From NCBI GenBank assembly GCA_005888955.1, contig VBCS01000233.1:1-6421 (forward strand): a stretch of DNA of 6,421 nucleotides, in the 5' to 3' direction. Source of the stretch: Betaproteobacteria bacterium. Its GTDB lineage: Bacteria; Pseudomonadota; Gammaproteobacteria; Burkholderiales; Casimicrobiaceae. Position 1 is the first letter of the stretch, and the number at the start of each line of letters is the position of its first letter. A program made the translations under genes and the position numbers. The notes under the pieces are model-generated. The model was not told the DNA's origin and made no database searches. It worked only from the letters and a program-made list of their open reading frames with translations. Positions 1 to 5,384 of this stretch are shown piece by piece.

Positions 1-563
1 CACACGCGCGGATTCGGCAGCAGCGCGCGCGAGGTCATGCCGGCGGCGTCGAGGATGTAATCCGGTCCGAAGGGGTTGTCGATCTCGCGCGTCAGGGTTT
101 CGCCGAGCAGCACACCGACCCGCAGTTCGAGCGCGTCGAGCTCGCGCTTGGTCAGCCGATGCAGGAACTGCGTTGCAGTCACCAGTGCGGACTGTTTTTC
201 GTGGTCGAAGGCGTTGAGCACACGCAACGACGCGAGCGAGCGGTCCGCGTCGGGACGTCGGCCGCTGCGGCGATTGCCGGCAATCCGCTTTTCGAACAGC
301 TCCTGCAATGATTGTTCGAAGCGCTTGAGCCACTCGGGGCGCTTGCTGCGAAAATCCGCGACTTCGACGTCGGTAACGAATTTGTTCTGCTCGAACAGGT
401 CGTTGGTCCCGTCGATTGACGTTGCGACGACATCGATCAAACCGGACCGGAACGTCACGAAGCATTCGCGCAGCAGGGCTTGCGCCTGCTCGGGTGCGAG
501 CAGGAGTTTGCCATCGACGTCGGTGGCTGGCGGTGAAGTTGTGGGCGAAACCGGGTCAGACAT
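1..563 (-). CDS. DUF1631-like protein, N-terminal part (runs off the left edge)
   Basis: Reading the minus strand from the ATG at 563-561 gives 187 codons without a stop to the window edge, so the C-terminus is missing. The protein starts MSDPVSPTTSPPATD, a short disordered leader. A helical, charged region follows, including LLAPEQAQALLRECF (about residues 21-35), FEQSLQELFEKR (82-93) and the stretch around NPFGPDYILDA (163-173). The early helices and the 'NP-GP' motif recall the N-terminal part of DUF1631, a large proteobacterial family without an established enzymatic role that is sometimes mis-annotated as thymidine phosphorylase. No signal peptide or membrane segment is visible, so it is probably cytoplasmic. 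No strong Shine-Dalgarno site precedes the start, but an in-frame upstream ATG is not evident and the codon use after it looks genuine. It diverges from zinc-ribbon gene A. The family call is from memory and moderate; that this is a real coding strand is more certain. Confidence 0.66.
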   Translation of the reverse strand, partial: MSDPVSPTTSPPATDVDGKLLLAPEQAQALLRECFVTFRSGLIDVVATSIDGTNDLFEQNKFVTDVEVADFRSKRPEWLKRFEQSLQELFEKRIAGNRRSGRRPDADRSLASLRVLNAFDHEKQSALVTATQFLHRLTKRELDALELRVGVLLGETLTREIDNPFGPDYILDAAGMTSRALLPNPRV

Positions 564-711
564 GGCAATGCCGCAAATTAGCGTGAGTCGGCCATCGCGT
601 CGAGGCGTGCCCGATGAACGTACTCTATGGTGGCATCCAACGGGGGCCGAAGTGAAGAGGAACACAGCAGCGGCGGTGGGCTACAGCGCGATCGTTCCGC
701 GTCGCAGTAAA

Positions 712-741
712 GTGACAGCCGAACAATGATGGGGTCATAAT
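712..741 (+). promoter_or_regulatory. Candidate sigma70 promoter for zinc-ribbon gene A
   Basis: GTGACA (712-717, five of six matches to TTGACA) lies 18 nt before CATAAT (736-741, five of six matches to TATAAT). Transcription would begin near 748 and give a leader of about 85 nt before the ATG at 833. It is the best promoter match in the 564-832 divergent intergenic region. I saw no comparably good match for the minus-strand gene. The leader contains a small hairpin, CGCCCG-CGT-CGGGCG (788-802), upstream of the ribosome binding site. Pattern match only. Confidence 0.42.
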
Positions 742-815
742 AAGCCTCGCTTAGGTGGCGCAAGGCCGCCCGCATTTTCATGCGCATCGCCCGCGTCGGG
801 CGTTGTCCAGGGTCC

Positions 816-824
816 CGGGAGAGG
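816..824 (+). promoter_or_regulatory. Ribosome binding site deciding the start of gene A
   Basis: A purine-rich GGGAGAGGA lies 8 nt before the ATG at 833. The frame is open further upstream (to 755), but the upstream codons have no such site. The 833 start also places the zinc ribbon at residue 3, exactly as in paralogue B. Confidence 0.6.
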
Positions 825-832
825 AATCGTCG

Positions 833-1759
833 ATGAAGTGCCCCGCATGTGGCAACGAGAACCAGCCCGGTGCAAAATTCTGTGTCCATTGCGGAATCGT
901 GCTGGGCACAGCATCTGCGCCCGCATGGACGGCGGCGCCCGCAGGCTCCGCATCTGCGCCTGCGCCGCGCCCCGCCGCGCCTGTACAACCGACGCCGACG
1001 CCCGCGCCGAGCGTTGCACGACCGGCCGCCGCGACAGGGCCGGCCCCAGCCCCCGCTGCGGCAGCCGCCGCAGCCGCGCCGGAATCGACGCGCAAAGCGG
1101 GACTGATGATTGCAGTCATTGCGCTGCTCATCGTTCTTGGGGCAGTCGGTTATTTCGGCTACCGGATGCTCAGCGGCGAAGGCAAGGAAACGGTGGCCGC
1201 GGTCGAGCCGCCCAAGCCGGCGGAAGCACCTCCTTCTCCTCCGGTCGCGCCGGCGACGGACAAGCCCGCGACGCAAGACGCGGCTTCAACCGCGGCGCCG
1301 GCGGCAAGCCCGCCGACGGCCGCACCTGGCCCTGCGACGGGCGTGGAGCCGTCGAGGACTGTTGCTCCCGCTCCAACCGGAGTGCCGCTGCCGGGGCGCC
1401 CGCCAATCGCTGCCGAGGGGACGAAAACCGATTCCGGGCAAATGAAGACGGTCCCTTCCAAAGCGCCGCCAAAAGGAGCACCACCGGGTGCCGAAGTGCC
1501 GCCGAAGGTCGCACCGCCGGCGAAGGTCGCACCGCCGCCTGTTGCGCCGTCACCGGCACCGAGCAAAGCAGCCGCGAAAGCCCCCGCATCGGGCCCGGAT
1601 CGCTGGCAAGTGATGGCCGAGGCGATGGCCCAATGCGCCCAGGCACCGTTTTTCTCGCGCATGGCCGGCGAGCAGCGGACCCGGAACCGCTACTGCGAAG
1701 GTTATTGGGGCCAAGTCGCGCAATGCCCGAGCGCGCCCACCAAGGATCACGGCCAGTAG
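833..1759 (+). CDS. Zinc-ribbon, single-pass membrane protein with C-terminal DHGQ module (paralogue A)
   Basis: 308 residues. Residues 1-21 form a zinc ribbon (C3, C6, C17, C20; CPAC...CVHC) as in the small zinc-ribbon families at the N-terminus of many bacterial membrane proteins. Residues 22-87 are Ala/Pro-rich and include a run of eight Ala. A hydrophobic segment from about 89 to 112 (GLMIAVIALLIVLGAVGYFGY) is the only membrane helix. It follows K88, which with the ribbon suggests a cytoplasmic N-terminus and a periplasmic C-terminus. Residues 113-255 are a Pro/Ala/Lys linker with an 18-nt near-exact tandem repeat (1502-1537). Residues 256-308 form a compact module starting DRWQ and ending DHGQ, with Cys at 268, 288 and 298. 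Paralogue B has the same module with a fourth Cys where A has Gly279. Function is unknown; the layout suggests a membrane-tethered envelope protein, perhaps metal- or redox-responsive. The coding call is strong, the role open. Confidence 0.88.
   Translation: MKCPACGNENQPGAKFCVHCGIVLGTASAPAWTAAPAGSASAPAPRPAAPVQPTPTPAPSVARPAAATGPAPAPAAAAAAAAPESTRKAGLMIAVIALLIVLGAVGYFGYRMLSGEGKETVAAVEPPKPAEAPPSPPVAPATDKPATQDAASTAAPAASPPTAAPGPATGVEPSRTVAPAPTGVPLPGRPPIAAEGTKTDSGQMKTVPSKAPPKGAPPGAEVPPKVAPPAKVAPPPVAPSPAPSKAAAKAPASGPDRWQVMAEAMAQCAQAPFFSRMAGEQRTRNRYCEGYWGQVAQCPSAPTKDHGQ
1502..1537 (+). repeat. 18-nt tandem repeat, two copies, in the linker of gene A
   Basis: Two adjacent 18-nt units (1502-1519 and 1520-1537) differ only at their first base and encode PKVAPP / AKVAPP. 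They lie in the Pro-rich periplasmic linker and probably reflect slippage expansion of low-complexity sequence. The linker is the part that differs most from paralogue B. Confidence 0.7.
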
Positions 1760-1852
1760 TCGTTGCCAACGGTGCCGGTCGCCCGCGCGATGGCTGGCGG
1801 CAGGCCAGCGCGCTGTCGCTCCGGGCGCGGCATTCGGGTCGAGGGCCGGGGT

Positions 1853-1885
1853 TATACTGATCGGCGGCGCGCAGCCGCGCGCCGC
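1853..1885 (+). promoter_or_regulatory. Candidate -10 box followed by a perfect hairpin in front of the lpxO-like gene
   Basis: TATACT (1853-1858, five of six matches to TATAAT) has no good -35 element at the usual distance. Directly downstream is a perfect 9-bp stem, GCGGCGCGC (1864-1872) and GCGCGCCGC (1877-1885), with a 4-nt AGCC loop. The stem would sit at the very 5' end of a transcript started from this box. No T run follows, so an intrinsic terminator of gene A is less likely, though a Rho-dependent or U-less terminator cannot be excluded. The interval 1760-1910 holds no gene that I can support. Confidence 0.35.
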
Positions 1886-1910
1886 TGGCAGCAAAGCAGA
1901 CTCTACCGCC

Positions 1911-2740
1911 ATGCTCGAAAATCTCCTCGCGCCGAAATTCATCGTCCTTTACGTCTTTATCGCTTCGGCGATATACGTGCATTACCGCGGCCGCGTTCGG
2001 CACGGCTTTCTGCGCCAGTTGACGGATCATTCGTCGCTGATGGCCCCGTACAACGCGCTCATGTACCTTTTTTCGGCGGTCCCGAATCGGCCTTTCGTCG
2101 ACGTCTCTCGCTTTCCCGAGCTTTCGCCGCTTCGCGACAACTGGCAGACGATACGCGAGGAGGCGGTGAAACTGTTCGACGAGGGTCATATTCGCGCCGC
2201 CGCGAAATACAACGACCTCGGCTTCAACTCGTTCTTTCGCACCGGCTGGAAACGGTTTTACGTTAAGTGGTACAACGAGCCGTTGCCGTCGGCGAAGGCG
2301 TTATGTCCGCGGACCGTCGAGCTAGTGCAGTCGATTCCCTCGGTCAACGCGGCGATGTTTGCTCGGAAGCTTGCCGCATCTTCGTCGACGGCGAGTCCTA
2401 TTTCTGGCGCGACGGCGAGGCCGTCATGTTCGACGAGACTTTCATCCATCGCGCCGAGAACAAGACCGACGTGACGCGCGTGATCCTGTTCTGCGACATC
2501 GAACGCCCGCTGTCGAGCCGCATCATGACGTGGTTGAACCGCGGCTTCCGCAATACGATCATCCGTGCCAGCCAGACCGAGAACACTCCGGGAGACCGCG
2601 TCGGCGTGCTCAACCGGATCTTCAGCGTCGCGTATCACGTGCGCCTCGTCGGCAAGCGTATCAAGAGCCGCAGCAGGCTCGCGCACTACACGCTCAAATG
2701 GCTGATCATCGGCGGGCTGCTCTACTGGATCTTTGCCTAG
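1911..2740 (+). pseudogene. lpxO: LpxO-like lipid A 2-hydroxylase (Fe(II)/2-oxoglutarate dioxygenase), broken by an internal deletion and frameshift
   Basis: Intact LpxO proteins add a 2-hydroxyl to a secondary acyl chain of lipid A at the inner membrane and are about 300 residues long. The first frame (1911-2366, 152 codons) has an N-terminal membrane segment (residues 9-22) and family signatures such as HYRGRVRHGFLRQL, DHSSLMAPYNALMYLFS and NSFFRTGWKRFYVKWY. It ends at VNAAMFAR. Homology resumes in another frame at CRIFVDGESYFWRDG (from 2372, 122 codons). That part carries the second iron ligand His in ETFIHRAEN (codon 2447-2449), the probable 2-oxoglutarate-binding Arg in TDVTRVILF (2477-2479) and a C-terminal membrane segment ending at 2737. 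Missing between them are about 30 residues that in the family contain the HRD (HxD) iron-binding motif. By comparison with the Salmonella protein from memory, about 88 nt are gone. As read, the product ends at 2474 and cannot bind iron normally. No strong Shine-Dalgarno site precedes 1911. Family call strong; inactivity inferred; an assembly error is possible. Confidence 0.85.
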
Positions 2741-2758
2741 CGCGGTCGGCGTGATCCG

Positions 2759-2770
2759 CGCCGGCCGGCG
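2759..2770. repeat. 12-bp GC palindrome between the two broken genes
   Basis: CGCCGGCCGGCG is a perfect palindrome in the 66-nt gap between the lpxO-like gene and the LVIVD-type gene. It has no T run and is short for a terminator. In GC-rich DNA it may be chance. The small gap is compatible with co-transcription of the two genes. Confidence 0.3.
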
Positions 2771-2806
2771 GCCAGGGTTCCCCGGCGCGTTGGAGTAGGA
2801 GCGGCT

Positions 2807-4185
2807 ATGAAGCCGTTGCAGATTCGCTGCATCCCGTTCGGCGCATTGGCATTGATGGCTTGGCTGACGGCGATCGGCGCGCCGAAGCTCGGTGATCCGC
2901 CCGAAGCGAAGGACCTGACGCTCGTTGGTTACCACGACCTGCAGGCGCGGAGCGCCTATCAGCCGCTCGTGCGTGAGCAGAACGGCCGCTGGATTCTCTA
3001 TGTGGGTCATCACGGCGGCACCGAAGGCGCCCCCAAACCGGTCAACGCGCTGACCGGCAACGCCGAATTCAACGGCACGTCGATCCTCGATGTGACCGAT
3101 CCGCATGCACCACGCTTGCTCGCGCACATCCCCGGCGAGGAAGGCCTGAGCGAAGCGGGCGGCGCGCAGATGGTGCGCGTGTGCTCCGGCAAGGAGCTGC
3201 CGCATGGCGACCCGGCCAGGTTCTATCTCTTGCGCCCGTTCGGCAACGCCTGGCAGGAAATCTGGGACGTCGGGGATCCATCGCGGCCGCGACTGGTTAC
3301 GCGCCTCGGTCCGTTGAAAGGCACGCACAAGAACTGGTGGGAGTGTGATACCGGCATCGCATACCTCGTGTCCGGCGTCGAGGGCTGGCGCACCCGACGG
3401 ATGACGCAGGTCTATGACTTGAGTGATCCGGCCAAGCCGCGTTTCATCCGCAACTTCGGGCTCCCCGGACAGCAGCCCGGTGCCACCGGCGACGTGCCGG
3501 TGGAATTGCACGGCCCCATCTCGACCGGCCCCGCCGGCAATCGCGTCTACTTCGGTTACGGCACGAACAAGGCGGGCATGGTTCAGATCTCGGGCGGTTG
3601 GTCCTGCCGCCTAACGTGCGCGCACATACCGCGTTCCCTCTGCTCAAGATGGACGTTGCGGAATTCGCGCACGACAAAGACGGCGGCACGCGTGACTTCG
3701 TCGCCGTCGTCGACGAGTCGCTGGTCAACGAGTGCCAGGAAGCGCGGCAGATGCTCTGGATCGCCGACATCACTACCGAATCGCGGCCGTTCGGCGTGGC
3801 GAGTTTCACCGTGCCGGAGGCAAGCGGCGATTTCTGCACGCGCGGTGGGCGGTTTGGAACCCACTCCTCGAACGAAAACGTCACGCCGATCTACTACCGC
3901 CGCATCCTGTTTCTCGCACATTTCAACGCCGGCGTGCGCGCAGTCGACATTCGCGATCCGTACCATCCGCGCGAGGTCGCGTATTTCATCCCATCGATCA
4001 TCGCGAAGACGGAGCCGCGCTGCATCAAGATCGGTGACGCCGAGCGCTGCAAGCTCGCCATACAGACCAATAATGTCGAGGTCGATGATCGCGGCTACAT
4101 CTACGCGGTCGATCGGGCCAATACCGGCTTGCACATCCTCGAGCTGACCGGCGAGGCACGCAAGATCGCGGCTTTCCCGCGTTGA
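2807..4185 (+). pseudogene. Secreted LVIVD-type beta-propeller-like protein, broken by a frameshift or short deletion
   Basis: A good ribosome site (AGGAG at 2797-2801) precedes the ATG. The N-terminus (MKPLQIRCIPFGALALMAWL) looks like a Sec signal peptide, with cleavage expected near residues 22-25. The protein has recurring 'xxDxxDPxxPR' strands typical of LVIVD/propeller repeats: SILDVTDPHAPRLLAHI (from residue 92), WDVGDPSRPRLVTRLG (153), VYDLSDPAKPRFIRNFG (202) and, in the second frame, VDIRDPYHPREVAYFIP. Frame one is in register up to AGMVQI (residue 261, ending 3589). From about 3592 the second frame takes over (GRLVLPPNVRAHTAFPLL) and runs 197 codons to TGA at 4183-4185, with conserved-looking stretches such as VDESLVNECQEARQMLW and IQTNNVEVDDRGYIY. 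The missing DNA is congruent to 1 modulo 3. It could be one base, but from memory homologues have roughly 25 more residues here, so a deletion of about 70-90 nt is likelier. The function of the family is not established; a periplasmic or surface location is inferred. Confidence 0.8.
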
Positions 4186-4220
4186 GCAGCGTCCGGCTCA
4201 CAGCGCCGCGATTGCGGCAT

Positions 4221-4275
4221 GCCGCTTGCTTGTCGTCACCGAGACGGATACAAGAGGCCGCGCGTAGCAAGCGGC
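4221..4275. repeat. 10-bp perfect inverted repeat upstream of gene B
   Basis: GCCGCTTGCT (4221-4230) is exactly complementary in reverse to AGCAAGCGGC (4266-4275), with 35 nt between. It lies after the stop of the LVIVD-type gene and before gene B. It could be an operator, a leader stem or part of a terminator; no T run follows. Nearby TATACC (4277-4282) is a weak -10-like box without a convincing -35. Confidence 0.45.
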
Positions 4276-4311
4276 CTATACCGCTATCACGGAAGGGAAA
4301 ACAGGCCGTTT

Positions 4312-4333
4312 GCGACCGGGCGACCCCGGTCGC
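4312..4333 (+). promoter_or_regulatory. Perfect 9-bp hairpin in the leader of gene B
   Basis: GCGACCGGG (4312-4320) and CCCGGTCGC (4325-4333) form a perfect stem around a CGAC loop, ending 7 nt before the AGGAG ribosome site at 4341. Gene A has a smaller stem in the corresponding part of its leader (788-802). A stem this close to the ribosome site could modulate translation; this is inference from position only. Confidence 0.4.
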
Positions 4334-4340
4334 CACCGCG

Positions 4341-4346
4341 AGGAGA
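4341..4346 (+). promoter_or_regulatory. Ribosome binding site deciding the start of gene B
   Basis: AGGAGA lies 8 nt before the ATG at 4355. The frame is open to 4310, but that extension overlaps the hairpin and is not preceded by a comparable site. Starting at 4355 aligns the four zinc-ribbon Cys at residues 3, 6, 17 and 20, exactly as in gene A. Confidence 0.65.
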
Positions 4347-4354
4347 AGAGCCGG

Positions 4355-5203
4355 ATGAAGTGCCGGATTTGCGCCAGCGAGTGCCCACCAGGGGCAAGGA
4401 TCTGCGGTGACTGTGTGGCCGCGCGCAAGCGCGCGTTCGCGGCCACCGTCACGCAGCCGCTGCTCGCGGCCGTGGGCGCTCCAAGCGTGAGCCAGCTGCG
4501 GTTTGCACCGCGTCCGGCCAAACGCCGACTGGTGAGCAGGCTCGCGTCTTCTGCCACCCGATCGGAAACTCCGGTTGCCGCATCGGCCGGGGACCATGGC
4601 GCGGCACCTGGACGCATCAGCGTCAAGTGGCTGCTGCTCGGCGTCGCGATGGCAACGACAATCGTATTCGTCGTGATCAGGATCCTGGCATCGGGCCACG
4701 CTGCCGACAATGCCGAGGTCGCGGCCGATGCGGCAGGCGGGACGACGGCGTTGCTTGCGCCGCGCGATGCTGCGCCCGCCATCGCCGCACCCGCCATCGC
4801 AGCGCCCCAGGAGACGGCGCAGAATCAGCCTGTTGCGGAAGGCACCGGCGTCGCGCCGCCCGACGCCAAGACCGATGCGCGCGTTGCGCTGAAGAATGCG
4901 GCGCCCAAGACGGGAGGACGCAAGGCCGCGGGCAAGGTCGAGGCCGCGACGGGTGCGTCGCTCGAGGCACCCGCACCGAAGGCCGAGCCCGTGGCGGCAG
5001 CGCCGCGGCGCGCGCCGCTGCGCGTCGCCGAAGCGCCGCGGGATCCCTGGCAGGCGATGAACGAGGGGTTGTCGCGTTGCGCACGCGAGGATTTCTTGAG
5101 TCGTTTCGCCTGCGAGCAGCGGATGCGCCAGCAGTACTGTCCGAATTATTGGGGATTGGTCCCGCAATGTGCAATAGGCCGGACGAACGACCACGGCCAA
5201 TAG
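4355..5203 (+). CDS. Zinc-ribbon, single-pass membrane protein with C-terminal DHGQ module (paralogue B)
   Basis: 282 residues. The zinc ribbon has C3, C6, C17 and C20 (CRIC...CGDC), plus an extra Cys at 10 that A lacks. A basic Ala/Arg-rich stretch follows (about 23-90). One membrane helix spans about 92-113 (WLLLGVAMATTIVFVVIRIL). An Ala-rich linker (114-229) contains a two-copy 15-nt repeat (4772-4801). Residues 230-282 are the 53-residue module from DPWQ to DHGQ, with Cys at 242, 253, 262 and 272: an even number that could make two disulfides in the periplasm. Compared with A, 28 of the 53 module positions are identical, including CA, SR, EQR, YC, YWG, QC and the terminal DHGQ, while linkers do not align. 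The shared ends and differing middles point to an old duplication. The stop codon TAG (5201-5203) is also the first three bases of the palindromic element downstream. I do not know a function; gene call strong. Confidence 0.88.
   Translation: MKCRICASECPPGARICGDCVAARKRAFAATVTQPLLAAVGAPSVSQLRFAPRPAKRRLVSRLASSATRSETPVAASAGDHGAAPGRISVKWLLLGVAMATTIVFVVIRILASGHAADNAEVAADAAGGTTALLAPRDAAPAIAAPAIAAPQETAQNQPVAEGTGVAPPDAKTDARVALKNAAPKTGGRKAAGKVEAATGASLEAPAPKAEPVAAAPRRAPLRVAEAPRDPWQAMNEGLSRCAREDFLSRFACEQRMRQQYCPNYWGLVPQCAIGRTNDHGQ
4772..4801 (+). repeat. 15-nt tandem repeat, two copies, in the linker of gene B
   Basis: Two 15-nt units (4772-4786 and 4787-4801), nearly identical, encode APAIA / APAIA. 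Like the repeat in gene A, this is slippage-type variation in the periplasmic linker. Confidence 0.6.
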
Positions 5204-5348
5204 AAGTCGTCTCGGAAACTACTGCGCCCCCCGATTGCTTTGTCGTGTCCTCGCTCGGCGCTCGCCGTACTTCTTCTGTACTGTCTCGCGCCTCGCTGCG
5301 GGTCTTCGCGCACTCGGGGCGGCTCGCGACGTTTCCGAGCGACTTCTA
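5201..5348. repeat. Large imperfect palindrome with 18-bp terminal inverted repeats between convergent genes
   Basis: The left arm TAGAAGTCGTCTCGGAAAC (5201-5219) is the reverse complement of the right arm GTTTCCGAGCGACTTCTA (5331-5348), apart from one extra T in the left arm. The centre, near 5274, is a small hairpin: GTAC (5267-5270), TTCTTCT, GTAC (5278-5281). Between these, GGCGC (5258-5262) pairs with GCGCC (5288-5292) on the same axis, and the rest pairs poorly, so the whole 148 bp is one decayed palindrome. It fills the 181-nt gap between gene B (+) and the SDR gene (-). It could be a non-autonomous miniature element, a REP/BIME-like intergenic repeat or a bidirectional terminator-like structure. 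No transposase and no clear target duplication are visible. The structure is seen directly; its nature is inferred. Confidence 0.65.
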
Positions 5349-5384
5349 GCTGCCGCGATAACCATGACGGCACGCACTCTGCCG

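Noticed and set aside
76..729. Plus-strand open frame of 217 codons at the left end
   Set aside because: It is Ser/Arg-rich with no recognisable motif. The minus-strand frame over 1-563 gives a balanced, helical protein that resembles a known family.
1864..1885. Classical intrinsic terminator after gene A
   Set aside because: The stem is strong, but the following bases (TGGCAGCAAAGC) contain no T run.
2258..3511. Long open minus-strand frame (about 417 codons) running antisense across both broken plus-strand genes
   Set aside because: The plus strand encodes recognisable LpxO and LVIVD-type protein sequence throughout. The minus frame gives low-complexity, Arg/Ala-rich sequence without domains, typical of an antisense shadow in GC-rich DNA.
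3581..3606. Programmed ribosomal frameshift in the LVIVD-type gene
   Set aside because: There is no slippery heptamer or downstream pseudoknot-like stem at the junction, and conserved sequence appears to be missing rather than merely shifted.
4025..5200. Minus-strand frame of 391 codons opposite gene B
   Set aside because: It is a Cys/Arg-rich shadow. The plus frame shows a zinc ribbon, a membrane helix and a module shared with gene A.
5201..5348. CRISPR array or tandem repeat array
   Set aside because: The repeats are inverted around one centre; there are no regularly spaced direct repeats or spacers.
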